From Aphrocallistes beatrix (lineage: Eukaryota > Porifera > Hexactinellida > Sceptrulophora > Aphrocallistidae), in NCBI GenBank assembly GCA_963281255.1, contig OY725497.1:1798001-1862000 (forward strand): a stretch of 64,000 nt of DNA, read 5' to 3'. The notes below the pieces were generated by a model. The model was not told the origin of the DNA. It worked only from the letters and a program-made list of their open reading frames with translations, and did no database searches. Shown piece by piece: positions 12,465 through 23,619 of the stretch (position 1 is its first letter; every line of letters starts with the position of its first letter). Position numbers and translations under genes: made by a program.

Positions 12465-12895
12465 TTGAATTATGTAAGAATTCATATTTTGGCCATAATG
12501 TAAATTTTGTTAGTTATTCGTCACCCCAAGAGGACAGCGACATATTAGTAATTTGTTGTCTATGTGGGTTTCAGCACTAATTAACATTAGAAATGCCTAG
12601 TATAAATTGGAATCATTCCGCTGTATTGACAAATGGAATTCACTATGCATGAGAATAAACAATCTGTACCGAAAGTTTTCACAACTTCAGATGATTAATC
12701 TATCTCAACAATAAGAAACGATTCATATGCAGCTGATATCTCATCTGTGAAATGCGAGTCATCAATGTATCGTGCGAGGAGGACAATTCAACCCAAAACT
12801 CCTTCTACCTGTCCTCTTGAGGTGACGAATTACTAACAAAATGTAAATTATGGTCGAAATATGAATTCTTACATAATTCAATTCTGACAAATGCA
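12465..12895. repeat. Palindromic (foldback) element
   Basis: Arms of about 85 bp in inverted orientation: AATTATGTAAGAATTCATAT near 12470 and ATATGAATTCTTACATAATT near 12866, each followed inward by TTTTGTTAGT and a CCTCTTGAGGTGACG-like segment. The spacer of about 250 bp is non-coding. Confidence 0.75.
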
Positions 12896-13065
12896 GCTTG
12901 CCCAATATAATAATTTATAATTGAGTCCAGGGCCTCTGAGAGAATCAGAGAGGCCCGGACCGGACCACTGCTAGAATTTAGACCACAATTCCAATAAATG
13001 AAAACGTGAGAAGTGATAAATATTATATGAAGATAGAAGTGTAATTATGTAAATACAAACGAGCT

Positions 13066-13372
13066 TTAATTGATAAATGCTTTTCTAGCCTTTTTCTGTG
13101 CGAATGCATCAATTAATAAGATAAAATCTAACCTTCGTGCAATATAATAATTGATATTAAGCATGGCACGTCCATTTAAACTCCCTTGTCCCATAGTTGA
13201 ACGGTGATAGTTTTTAACTTGGTTTAAAACATTGAAGGTACGTTCCCCTGAAGTCAATGATGCAGGCAAACTAACAAAATTACGTAATGCAATTATGGTA
13301 TTTGTAAACATTGCAGATAGCCCAAGTTGGAGTATTTCTTGGAGCAATCCCTTTGGATTGCAACCCGTATAA
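13066..13372 (-). pseudogene. hAT transposase, C-terminal dimerisation segment
   Basis: Read on the minus strand, the residues FVSLPASLTSGERTFNVLN, KNYHRSTMGQGSLNGRAML are the hAT C-terminal dimerisation signature (LP.S.AS.ER.FS.L...K...RS.M...RL..L) found in ZMYM/DUF4371-like hAT proteins. Only about 95 residues survive. The N-terminal side is cut by the insertion whose target duplication CCGTATAA lies at 13365-13372. The last residues of the open frame beyond 13372 belong to the insertion, not to the transposase. Confidence 0.85.
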
Positions 13373-13805
13373 GGGACGCATAAATTTGACATAAATATTG
13401 CAAGAATTTGACCTAAAGAAATTTGGGAAGTAAGGAAATGACCTAAATTCGAAGTCCGAAGTAAGAATTTGACCTAAAAACGAAATAGGAATTTGACTCA
13501 AAGAAATGTGGCAAGTAGGAAAAATGACTTATATGTGCGAGGTAGGAATAAGACCTAAAACCTTCGAATTAAGAATAAGACCTAAAACTGCTAAGTAGGA
13601 TTAAGACCTGAAATGCCACCCTGAGGAATAAAAATGCAACTTTCTCTCTCTCCCTCCAATTTTAGGCCTTATTCCTACTTAACACGTTTTAGGTCTTAGT
13701 CCTATATTAGGTCATTTCCTACTTTGGAAATTTCCTTAGATCAAATTCCTACTTCAATTTTAGGTCATTTTCCTACATCAGTTTTAGGCCAAATTCCGCG
13801 TTCCC
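13373..13805. mobile_element. 433-bp foldback element with 8-bp target duplication
   Basis: Ends GGGACGC and GCGTTCCC, target duplication CCGTATAA (13365-13372, 13806-13813). Each arm is built from repeated AAGTAGGAATTTGACCTAAA-type units of about 35 bp (left arm) and their complement TTTTAGGTCATTTTCCTACT (right arm), around a short CT-rich centre near 13645. It has a hAT-like target size but tandem-repeat arms like foldback elements. Confidence 0.85.
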
Positions 13806-14295
13806 CCGTATAATATCTAATAAAGTATATATAAGTTGGTTCAATAAAATCAAATGGTACTGTATTTTTAACACATGTTGAAAATACAGTTACTGTTATG
13901 GGTTAACAAGAACACTACATAATCCAAATATTGTAAAATAGAATATATAATTAATTATTATCATAAACCCTGTCTATTTTTGCGAGACCTTGGAGGGTGA
14001 GGAGGCCCCTTTGGAGCTGGAGGCCCGGGCCAAATGGCTCTGCTGGCCCCCCTCTCATAGGACCTGATTAAGTCAATTACTATAAGTTAAATTTGTGATA
14101 GACTAATCAACCAATGTATAATTTGCCATATTGTATTCTTTCTAACTGAATTATAGAGTTGATTATCCAAAAAATCGCCTGACCTGCTTATATTTCCCTG
14201 CTGAACTATTGATAATTATACTAATGAATTGCCAAACCTTTATTTAATAATATCTTATTTAGAGTATACTATATATAGGTAAGCATAAAATGCAA

Positions 14296-14400
14296 GTATA
14301 CAAGCGCGTTCACATGCTGGCACTGTGCGGCTGGGGGACACTTTGTGTCTGCCGGAGGCGCCTAGGCTCACATTGATTAATTATAAGGTAGAGAACACAG
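14296..14400 (-). repeat. Family H fragment (left side of an insertion)
   Basis: Reverse-complement H sequence (GACACTTTGTGTCTGCCGG and TGATTAATTATAAGGTAGAG). It continues at 16082 after the element at 14401-16081, so the two pieces were one H copy. Confidence 0.75.
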
Positions 14401-14474
14401 CCTACGTAACTATAGCCTATTCACGGTATTTAACCATGGATTACTTCAAGTCTTATGTGCAAAATACAAACTGT

Positions 14475-14555
14475 ATTCATTACACTCCATTAAATTTCAG
14501 CAAAATATAGATATGCTAACTATATATTGCTGAAATTTAATGGAGTGTAATGAAT
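14475..14555. repeat. Perfect 29-bp hairpin
   Basis: ATTCATTACACTCCATTAAA (29 bp in all, 14475-14503) is repeated exactly as its reverse complement at 14527-14555 with a 23-nt AT-rich loop. Size and perfect pairing are like a small-RNA precursor or a tiny foldback element; nothing shows which. Confidence 0.8.
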
Positions 14556-14756
14556 ATTAATACTAAAGAGGTGGACAATTGTGATAGTTCTCTTCTTACT
14601 ATAAACTAACATGTATACGAATAGTCCTTCAAATTAATCATGACCTAATTTCCTGTGGTTATGTTGGATTTTTTTTTGCCTTTATCATACTTATTCTCTA
14701 CTTTTATTTTGCTTCCCTCGATTAGGGGCACTCTTGGTTTTCTCGTGCAATTTCAC

Positions 14757-15440
14757 TTAATTCTTGCTCTTTACAGTTGTATCGAGGTACTGACTGGCTG
14801 ATCCTGTAACTTTTGTTGGAGTATTACCAGTACTAATGAGCATATCGATTGGTAATATCTGCTGATGGCCAAACGGCAACATGTGTGGGGATGTTTTACT
14901 AGACGATTTGTCCAGATTATTACCGTAGAAAGTAATCTCTTGCAACAACGATGGCCAGGAATCCTGGTGGCGTTCGAGCATCAAGCAACGTATCACTTGT
15001 TTGACGAAGCCAATACACCTATAGGCCATCCCATTGGACTCTGGGTGTTATGGTGTGGTGTGACGTTTAATAGTCATGCCACAGTTCGTGCACCGCTAAC
15101 CCATCCACATTCATCCCCTGATCTGTGAGCATAATATTTGTTCCGCCATATCCACGATATACCCATCCTTCCATGAATGTGTTAACGATGGACGTGCCAG
15201 TCTGGTCTTTCAACTGGATTGCATCGACTTAATGTGAAAAAAGATCAACTATGAGTAAGAAATACCTGTAGCCGCATTGTGCAGTGTCCTATTCTGCAGG
15301 TTATTAATAAATTCACCTCCGTTATCTGTCTGGAATATATGAGGCGTTCCATGTTCACACAATATAGAGATCAGGTGTTCGCATGCCTTCAGCTGATTTC
15401 GTTTTAAGCACTCTCACCACAATAAACTTGCTAAAGCAGT
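14757..15440 (-). pseudogene. LTR-retroelement integrase fragment
   Basis: Minus strand, in at least two frames: FLLIVDLFS.., QLKDQTGTSIVNTFMEGW, MLTDQG and then QVIRCLMLERHQDSWPSLLQE and SSKTSPHMLPFGHQ. This is the order of a Ty3/Gypsy-type integrase core (first Asp in VDLFS, second in TDQG) followed by its C-terminal part. The 90-codon open stretch is 14757-15029; upstream parts carry frameshifts and stops. It is a passenger in the 14401-16081 element. Confidence 0.75.
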
Positions 15441-15638
15441 CTTGGTTCATCTGCAGTGCTAGGTCCACCTAACCCATCTCTAAACTCCTCCTTATTACTA
15501 GTTCCTTTCTCTCCCATAGCCTCGTCTTCCTCACCGACTTGTTCGGCTGCTTCTTCAGGTTGTATTACAATTGGGAATCCCTATTCACATTTAAATATGA
15601 AGGACAATTAAGAAGATTCATGTTTTTGGAAACTTACT

Positions 15639-15869
15639 TCATTGTACCGTTACCCTGGGGAATATCGAAGTGAAGTAGTATATCCTCGTCACAGAAATGT
15701 CTCGCACGGATGAAGCCTTCGCCAATTTCCATGCATCATCTCTATGGAGAAACCTTCGCCATTCATCTTGCATTTCCTTGGACCAATGATTCAACATTTC
15801 AAACACTGGAACGTAATCAGTGCAATCGTAATTAGAGCAGCAGTTGGCTACACTACACCTATTTGGCAT
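15639..15869 (-). pseudogene. THAP-domain start, degraded
   Basis: Begins MPNRCSVANCCSNYDCTDY with the opening C-x4-C of a THAP finger, then W-R-R-F at the conserved Trp position. The second half (CxxHF...EDI) has shifted out of frame: the DNA encoding CARHFCDEDILLHFDIP is visible in another frame at about 15650-15710 when compared with 45580-45720. It is the same family as the fragment at 45501-45775. Confidence 0.75.
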
Positions 15870-16081
15870 ACTGCTAAGAAAAATGTATTTGTCGATGAAT
15901 AAATTGAGAATTAGGAAGAAAATGTATGAAATATTGTAGGTAATACAATATAAACTAACGACGATACTTATCCTATATTATACACTGCATTTTACCGTAG
16001 TCAAAGGTATTTCAAAAATTATGGTTTGTTTACAAAATTGACTTTAAAATTCGTACCGTGAATAGGCTATAGTTACGTAGG

Positions 16082-16615
16082 TTGTGAATAGAGAATATTT
16101 CTAAATGCGTCTTTCTTAATATTATAATCGATATCACTCGTTAATCACAAAAAATGTCAATGTTTTAAATTTTTTTGATGCGTAATAATGACGTCATAAC
16201 AGAGTGATGAGTCATCATTTTTTAATGAGAGTTGTCTCATAATCTCGATATGTTAAAATACACATTTTATTAAAATTTCAGCATTCAATCATCTAAAATG
16301 ACTGAGTTATAGTGAAAAAAAATGAAATTTCTAGTTATAAAAAAGGTAACAATGACCTAATAATTCCATAGTGATTCGACATTTGCATAAAATTTAAATA
16401 TTGACCTATTTGATGATTTTTCGAGTGATATCGATTTTAACAGCAAGACGAACATATTTAGTGATGTTATCTGCCTTATAATTAATCAATGTGAGCCAGG
16501 CACCCAAAGGCCGCCTCTGGCGGACATAAAGTGTCTGCTAGTCGCGCAGCGCAAGAAATCGAAGCGCGCTTGTTTTTATATAAATGAACATTAATCGAGT
16601 TTTAGCAGTAAGGAT
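16082..16615. repeat. Family H, two opposed pieces
   Basis: 16082-16390 is reverse-oriented H (continuing 14296-14400). 16390-16590 is forward-oriented and ends in the CGCGCAGCGCAAG.../AAGCGCGCTTGT hairpin. A further reverse 5' end, CGAGTTTTAGCAGTAAGGATA, follows at about 16595-16615. Confidence 0.7.
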
Positions 16616-16809
16616 AATAAATTCAATTAACCAAATTGATTTACACAGAAATTATCCAAGTACAAGTACAATAATAATACTCTACTATTTATTGATACAA
16701 AAAATTTGCACAATTACTAATACTTTGTGGTGTTTTTCCTAAAATACAGACACATATACTTGTAAATAGATTTAAATAAATAAGGTTGAAAAATACTATT
16801 ATTAAATTT

Positions 16810-18500
16810 TTTCAGCTTTCTCTTCTCGATTCCTTTTGCAACTACACTAGAATTGCAATCCTAGCTTTATTAAAAAATGAAGCAATTTGCTGAAACAAAA
16901 ATCAGTCTCCACGCGATTAACAAGCCACACACATCGCAAGACGGAATTTACTTCTCCAGCAGTCATATTCATTATTATCTTCCAAGTAATTAAGTGCAAT
17001 GTCTACAAGTATTTTCTTGGATGGCCCGTCTAAGAACGATTTTATCAACTTACTATTTTTTCGAAAATTGCAAAAATTTTTCCAAACAATATTGATTGTA
17101 CCCAATGCTATATCAGAAGGATATTTGAGACCTCCGCCATCAAAAAGTTATTTTAGTTTAAACTCAGGCCTGGATGAATCATCAATTAGCAATCATTCTC
17201 AATAGTTAGAATATCTTGACCTATGTGATATTATTGACTACTGTGTTTCAGGTATTGGTGTGTTGCATAACCAGCAATAAAAGTAAATGATCGAAAGAGT
17301 TGAGTGTCACACTCAAAGATAGATAGATCAGATAGTTCATTTAAGAAAGGAACAAGATCTCCCTCAGTTTCTGACTCTACGCTATTCGAAATGAAAAAGA
17401 CAATAAAATCTTGCAATCTAAGACTAGAATCTGAATGGCTGGAGAAAAATTTGTAAATGTTTGAAACCTTTAGATGGCGCTCTGTTTCTAAGATTTGGAG
17501 ATAGGAAACCTGATAATTAGCCTGATATCGTGCGATATCAACCAAAATGGTACTATAATGGGTCTGTCTGAAGAAAAGAAGTCATGAGGTAGGATAACCC
17601 ACAATTTGTGTGAAATGATTAATAATATGAGGCAAGGCAAGGAGAGCATGTCTAAAGCTTCTAAATATCTGGGTACTTAAGTTGCCAGCTTTTCTAAGGA
17701 GTGATTGCCAAGCGTCTAACCAATAGACAACTCGTTTTAAATATGAAAAACGTGCATCATTGAATATAATATGATCATTTAACGAACAAGTTAAAATGGC
17801 ATATTGATATTAACATTTTCCAAAAAGATAGAAGAATTTGGATAGGATCAAAAGTATCAGTCTTTAAATCAGTACAACGTTCAATATTTTGAATAATTAG
17901 AGCAGCTATTGTTGATTCATGAATTACTTTTAAAACATGTTTGACACTTTGCTGGAGAATTGAAGGATAGCATGATTTAAAAGTTAAACGAGGAGCAAAT
18001 TTTGCTAATTTTTGCTTTTCAGAATTATATAGAATTCAGACGTCTCGAAAACAGGCAGAATATAGCTGGGATAAGTGATAAGAACATGAATTGATATCAT
18101 AATTTTCTAAGTTAGGGTAACCCCGAAGGCTTTATTATCAATTTTTTGGTTTGACCAGTTATTTCGAATTGTTTTTAGAATATGCACAAAATCGAACGTA
18201 AGAAAAAGAGGTCAATTAATATCACAAGGGTGAGGCACTCGATGCTCTAGTTTACCAGAAGGAGAAATAGTTTGGAAGTTTCACATTAACGGATAGTTGT
18301 CTTTTGTGATTACCTGGACGAGCAATCCCCATACTCAATATCGCGAATGCAAGATTTAATTACAAAAAATATTTCAGCAGAATCAGAAAAATATTTTAGC
18401 AGAATTAGATATTTCAGCAGAATTCGATCCATGGGAATAAACATATGACACATGACCAGTTTTTATTAAAACTAGAGACCATGAAAGCCAATACTCTTTT
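16810..18500 (-). pseudogene. P-element/THAP9-type transposase, decayed
   Basis: Read on the minus strand across several frames, in order: VLAFMVSSFNKNWSC (RNase-H side), TFDFVHILKTIRNNWSNQ (the conserved 'D..H.LKN.RNNW' block, about 18190), APRLTFKSCYPSILQQSVKH (about 17970), VVYWLDAWQSLLRKAG, LLFFRQTH (DP.E.HFG region), QVSYLQILETERHLK and FTFIAGYATHQYLK (17231-17545), then FLDGPSKKILVDIALNYLED and CWRSK (16917-17105). That is the order and spacing of the C-terminal two thirds of P/THAP9 transposases. There are many stops and frameshifts and no THAP domain is found. It is non-functional. Confidence 0.8.
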
Positions 18501-18505
18501 AGTAG

Positions 18506-19077
18506 GATCATTTGAATTTACACTATCCTTACTATTAAAACTCGATGATTGTATATATATATATATAATATATATATATATATATCTGTAACGAATTGAT
18601 TGAAGAAACTGCCGGGCGCAGAAGGCTGATTTTTGGCATGTGGGAGTCTTTTGGCTATGGCTCCGGTAAGTTCTGAGTTCAGAGCAAAATGTCGACTCAT
18701 CATGGAATTATGACGTCATTGTCACATTTTTAAAAGTGAAGCAACACAGTTATTCGGGCATAACTCAGCCATTATAGGAGATAGAAGGCTGAAATTTTAA
18801 TAGAATCTGTATACTAACATACCTCACATATGATGCGACTTTCATAAAAAAATGATGACTCATCACTTTGTTATGACGTCATCATTACGCATCAAAATTT
18901 TAAAATTGACAAATTTGGTGATTTTTCGAGTGATATCGATTAGCACAGTAGAACAGACATATTTAGAGATGTTATCTCCCTTATAATTAACCAATGTGAC
19001 TCCAGGCGACCGAAGGCAGCCTCCGGCGGACACGAAGTGTCCGCCAGCCGCGCAGCGCAAGCAAGCGCGCCGCTTGT
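18506..19077 (+). repeat. Family H repeat, complete copy
   Basis: Starts ATCCTTACTATTAAAACTCG, then a (TA)n tract, AACGAATTGATTGAAGAAAC, two TGACGTCAT motifs, and ends with the GGCGGACACGAAGTGTCCGCC hairpin and GCGCCGCTTGT. About 570 bp, non-coding. Confidence 0.85.
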
Positions 19078-19573
19078 AATATAATAATTTGCCTCCTTTG
19101 TAAGCTATATCCAATTTTATATGAATTTCCTCCATTTGAACTGACATTTTTTTGCTCGATAAAAAAAATTGGGGTCGAAATGCTGAAAAAATGTCTAGAA
19201 AGCTAACGATATTCAAATGATTCCATATTGGAATTAGAAATAGATCAATGTGCCCGCTGGACGTGTTCTTTAGCAATGGATATATGAGACATATTTGTGC
19301 ATTCAGAATTGTTGGTAGAGGTACATTGACGAGGTATTTCAGAAATCTCGCTTAAAATTGACTCAGACGTATGGAAAGTGATATACAGTACACCCTCGAT
19401 AGTCCGAACCTCGCTAATCCGAACACTTCATTCTTAAAATCCGAACACCCAAAATATGATATGATTCGCCTCTATGCTTTGAATAAACGTTTATAAACTT
19501 AATTTATCAAAAAGATTGAGAAACCTCGTTAACTAAGCAATCATATCGAAATAATATCCCTAATATTCTAAAC
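19078..19573. other. Gene-free stretch with a pogo-like end
   Basis: 19389-19450 (TACAGTACACCCTCGATAGT, then CCGAACCTCGCTAATCCGAA) looks like one end of a pogo/Tigger-type element; no partner end was found. The rest shows nothing I can support. Confidence 0.45.
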
Positions 19574-21935
19574 CGGTGGTTCTCAACCTTTTTCTTTTGA
19601 CGCCCCCTTTGGTCCCTATAAATTCTTTCAGCGCCCCCCTTCTAGTTGTAATTTGTAACCTTAGGAATTTTAGAATCATGATTAATACTATGTCAAGTAT
19701 ACTGTAATAATTGTCAATCAATGTAGTTCAAAGTCAAATTCTAGTAATTTATCCTTGAGATTCATAGTTAATGGGAACCCTGAGGTTGATGATCACCAGC
19801 AAGTTTCGCTACATCAGGCTCAAAATTCGTCAACATTAAACGTAGGTCGCCATTTTTCACTAAATCCAACCGATTTCGCTGCTTTGTATGAAGTCCCATT
19901 ACTGTACTGAATCCCTTCTCAACTAAATATGTAAGTTGGAAATGCGATAATCAAAAGCTTTGACCTTTCCCATAACTGCTGCCAACGTAAGATATTTTTC
20001 TTTTGTACCCAGAAGGTCGAGAAATCATGTTGGCCAAACTCTATTCGAGCTTCAATATCAGCCTGTAGCTCAGCTAATACTTCTTGGATTTCAATCTCCA
20101 CCTTCTCTAGATCTGCAGTAAAAGGGTTAACCACCCAATCTGGTACATTGAGCTCTCCCAGGTCCTTAAACCGGATCAGCATATCTTCCTTGATTGATTC
20201 AATATGCGAAGCATATACTCGCAGTTGATCATCAGTGACATCTGGAACTGCTTGCAGATAAGGGAATTGATAAAACTCTCTACGGCAGAAGTTCTGTCTA
20301 TACAGAGTTAGTCGATTTATAAAAGATAAAACGGCAGATTTAGTTCTTATCAAATTAACATTTTGGCCTTGAAGTTGCAAATTGAGTGAATTCATTTTAT
20401 CAAATATGTCAGCTAGATATGCGATATCATGCTTTCGGATACTGATATCATGACCTAACTTTGGATTGAAATCATCCATGAACTTGATTATTGTATCAAA
20501 TAGTTCATTGAACCGTTTTAAACAGTTTCCCTTCGACAACCATCTGACTTCTGTGTGGAGAAGGAGACGTTCAAATTGTTCACCATTTTCATGGCAAAGC
20601 TGTCGGAAAAGACGGTCTTTGAGAGCACGTGTCTTGATAGCATTAACTGCTGTAATAACGAATTGGAGTGAGACATTGAGTTTCTCACTAAGATTCTTGG
20701 CAACTAAGTGCTGTCGGTGAATTACACAGTGTATGGTAAACACATTGGGAACTGCCTTCTTTAACAAAGCAATACATCCTCGGTAACAACCTATCATTGA
20801 AGGTGCACCATCCGTTGAGCAAGGAATAATGTTCGACAAAGGAATATTATGATAGTCAAAAAACGATCGAACAACTTCAAATATAGATACTCCCCTCGTA
20901 TCCGTAACTAGAGATCTGGCGAATAGTAATTCCTCGAATACTACTCCATCTTTTGTAAAGCGTACGTATGGCAGTAATAGTGCTTCATTGTCATGAAGAG
21001 TAGACTCATCCAACTGGAGAGAAAATTCTATAACTCGAAGTATTTCAATTAGCTGATTCTCCACATCAATCTCGGCGATTCTCCTAGATACAGTATCATT
21101 GCTTAAAGGGATGGATCTGACTATCTCTGGGGAACTCTGGTGCATAACGGTTGAAATAACTTCTGTAATAGCAGGTAGAATGAGCGTTTCTCCAATATTA
21201 TGTGGTTTCCCACATTTTGCAATTAATTTGGAAATGTTATATGATGCTACGAGTCCATCTCTATTCTTAATATTGCCTTTCTTGAACATATCAGAAACAG
21301 GCTTTTGCTTAATGGCTTTATCTTTCAAATGTTGGAAGAATTCAATGTCTTTATTGACGTGATCACTATGCTTTGTAGAAAAATGTTCTTTCAATCGGGA
21401 CGGCTTCATCGCTTCATTGGAAAAAACATGATCACAAAGGAGACACATAGGAAGCTGACAATTATATGGTGAGGGGATAAATCCATAACTCAAATAATCC
21501 ACGGAATATTGTCGACATTTCCTTTTAATTGAAGCAGTCATTCAGCCTTTATCTAAAATATATTCTGGACGATAATTATATATTACGAATTTCGTTTTCC
21601 TTTTATATTATTGATGAATTGAATACAGACGATTCGGGAGGGAAGAAGTGGGCGTTATTTGAATCCAAACAAGCGCTTCTTGACAATAACAGAATACATA
21701 AAGTTAATATTAGAATCCTTCTCTTACTTGAGTTCAATTGTTAGTTGTAATTCGATAAATATTACTTGAAACCACATCTACAAGTGATTTATGTTATACT
21801 TTCATAATACAATTTGACCAATATGTTATTTAGAAGGTCAAATACCCCCTAAAATTTTTCTTTTTCTTTCAGGGCCCAAGTTCCCCTCAGCGCCCCCCTA
21901 GCGCCCCTTTCACTCTCAGCGCCCCCCTATATTTT
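19574..21935 (-). mobile_element. hAT transposon with nearly intact transposase
   Basis: The left end reads GGTGGTTCTCAACCTTTTT with the CGCCCCCTTTGG and GCGCCCCCCT motifs common in hAT elements of the ZBED5/SCAND3 type. The right side repeats CAGCGCCCCCCT at 21890-21930, but the terminal GGTTGAGAACCAC is not seen, so that end is cut or diverged. Confidence 0.75.
19768..21541 (-). pseudogene. hAT transposase (ZBED5/SCAND3-like), one late frameshift
   Basis: The main frame (21541-19919, 540 codons) has a BED zinc finger at residues 33-58 (C33-x2-C36 ... H53-x4-H58). It has an RNase-H-like core with Asp178 (LQLDES), Asp244 (CSTDGAPSM), the HCVIHRQHL block at 271-279 and Glu331 (TEVRWLSKG), all in family positions. 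The frame stops at 19919, but a one-base shift continues with EKGFSTVMGLHTKQRNRLDL and ends at 19768; this is the C-terminal hAT dimerisation end. One frameshift is thus the only visible lesion over about 590 codons, which suggests recent loss of activity or an assembly error. Confidence 0.9.
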
Positions 21936-22017
21936 TCAATTACTAGGTAAATATTTACTAATCATCTTCCCCTTTTACGATGTTGTTTAGCACCTTCTGA
22001 CATTTGTGTGACAGCAA

Positions 22018-22326
22018 AATGGACAAGCTAGATGACAAACAAAACAAGATCAAGATGGTGGAATTCTACCATAAAAATCAGTCCTATTCAAGACTACCCC
22101 ACACTTCTAAGGTTTACCCGCCCAAAATGACTAAATTGGAAATGAGTTATCCCATATGAATGATGTTTTAAAACAATTTACTTTTATTCCAACGGTTTGC
22201 TTCATTGTTTTTCGTAAATGTCAAAGGATTTCCTTTCAAAAGCAACCAAAATAACTAAATTATCTCAATCACAAATGAAATGAAAGCAATTTACTTTTGT
22301 GTGTAATCAATGAAACACCCTGTACT
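22018..22326 (+). pseudogene. Mariner-like remnant (start only)
   Basis: ATG at 22020 opens MDKLDDKQNKIKMVEFYHKN, the typical N-terminus of a mariner-type transposase (K..MVEFY..N). It ends after about 45 codons. ATCAATGAAACACCCTGTAC at 22307-22326 looks like its terminal repeat. Internally deleted, MITE-sized. Confidence 0.6.
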
Positions 22327-22339
22327 AAGTACTAAATTT

Positions 22340-22425
22340 ATTCGGTTAATTAGGAACTCCGCTTAATCGGGACAAAATTACCCTTGACTAATGTGGCCCG
22401 ATTAAGCGGAGTCACCTGTACTTCA
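22340..22425. repeat. End of a CTTAATCGG-type pogo-like element
   Basis: GGAACTCCGCTTAATCGGGA and GCCCGATTAAGCGGAGTCAC resemble the ends of the element at 58012-58675. Only a fragment. Confidence 0.5.
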
Positions 22426-22574
22426 TTCTCTAGATGAAAAGTTGACATTCATATTGATATAATTTTATTCTCTTATACAAAAATCTGAAATGGCTACAAT
22501 GAAATTGCATTCCAAATGCTGACAATAACACTTAATGGTAAACATATTGGGATTTGGGAAGAGGAGATAATACT

Positions 22575-22889
22575 AGTGCATTCAAAAAGTCTTGCGGATC
22601 ATACCATAAAATAATAAATAAATGTCATACAATATGTTTCAATGTATCATTTATTCGAAATACCCCCCTCCTACTTCTACACAGTGTTTCAATCTTTCCA
22701 CCCACTTTATGGATGCATTTCTGTACTCTTCTTCGGGGATGGATTTGAAGAAGTGGTACAGGGCCGACCCGAGGGTTTGTTTCGACTCAAATTCCCTGCC
22801 TTGAAGGTAGATTTTGAGCTTGGGGAATAGCCAAAAATCACAGGGAGCTAGGTCTGGTGAGTAGGATGGGTGGGGAAGTAAATCTAACC
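22575..22889 (-). pseudogene. Mariner transposase 3' end, same family as 43680-45009
   Basis: The TIR GTGCATTCAAAAAGTCTTGC near 22578 is followed (minus strand) by coding for LDLLPHPSYSPDLAPCDFWL, FPKLKIYLQGREFESKQTLG and YFE at the C-terminus. It is nearly identical to the end of the mariner at 44934. Cut at 22889 by the CAGGGGTGCTCAAAC end of a hAT-like element. Confidence 0.9.
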
Positions 22890-23000
22890 CAGGGGTGCTC
22901 AAACTTTTAAATCTACGGGCCACTTTAAAAATTAGGCTCCGCCTTATGGGCCACAAATCATAGATCGCCTCTGGCTTTAGTTTAATCAATTTTCAAGCTA
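22890..23000. mobile_element. One end of a hAT-like element
   Basis: CAGGGGTGCTCAAACTTTTA with the GGGCCAC-n-GGGCCACAAATC spacing common in hAT ends. The other end was not found. Confidence 0.5.
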
Positions 23001-23096
23001 TACATTTGTAGAGTATCTATAATTATTTATATATGGTGTTTAGAAAAAAACAATTATTATCTGTGACGATTGAAGCTCGTCAATCTACTGTATATA

Positions 23097-23592
23097 CACT
23101 GCCTGAACAAAAGTATTCGTACACCTCATAATTCCCCATACAAATACTAGTTATAATACTGATTTATTTAGCGAGTTAAAGTATTTAATCGGTAAGAGAT
23201 ATTTATGCTTAATTTAACTTCAAATTCGAATTCTCTATATTCTAATTACTCACTCTTCAACTTGTTTACAATCTTTCAACTTGTTTACACTCCCACAAGG
23301 TTAAAAATTTTCAAATTGTGCCACTTCATACGACCAATGCCATCATATACAATGGTGATCACTCGCGACATGTGGCATAGGAAAGCAAATGGTGAAAATA
23401 CTTATTCTTGAGGAAGAGTAATTAATTAGAAAACATATAAAGTGAGTAATTTGAACGTGGAGAATTCGAATTTGAAGTCAAATTAAGTGTCTCTCTCACA
23501 AATTAAATATTCTTGAAACACTAAATAAATCAGTATTATAACTATTTGTATGGGGAATTATGGGGTGTACGAATACTTTTGTTCAGGCAATG
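23097..23592. mobile_element. Tc1-type MITE, copy 1
   Basis: Inverted ends CACTGCCTGAACAAAAGTAT (continuing TCGTACACC) flanked by TA. Further copies lie at 33072-35883 (split) and 58103-58576. The tail AAAAGTATTCGTACACC is usual in Tc1-like TIRs. It lies directly beside the Tc1 transposase remnant and may share its right TIR. Confidence 0.88.
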
Positions 23593-23619
23593 TATATGAA
23601 TAATGAAAACAAGCGAAAA

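Larger units (their letters stand above)
12926..14065 (-). mobile_element. hAT element remnant
   Basis: GC-rich ends (CAGGGCCTCTGAGAG near 12926; GGCCCCCCTCTCATAGG near 14065) bracket a minus-strand fragment of hAT transposase. It is split by the foldback element at 13373-13805. Most of the transposase is gone. Confidence 0.65.
14401..16081. mobile_element. THAP-fragment-bearing element with 28-bp TIRs
   Basis: Inverted ends CCTACGTAACTATAGCCTAT (continuing TCACGGTA) at 14401-14428 and their complement at 16054-16081. It is inserted in a family H copy. It contains a perfect hairpin, a retroelement integrase fragment and a THAP-domain start on the minus strand. No clear target duplication. 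The superfamily is unknown; TIR-ended elements with THAP proteins include P, Kolobok and some hAT. Confidence 0.7.

Noticed and set aside
20466-20720. Plus-strand frames inside the hAT gene
   Set aside because: Shadows of the minus-strand transposase, whose motifs are clear.
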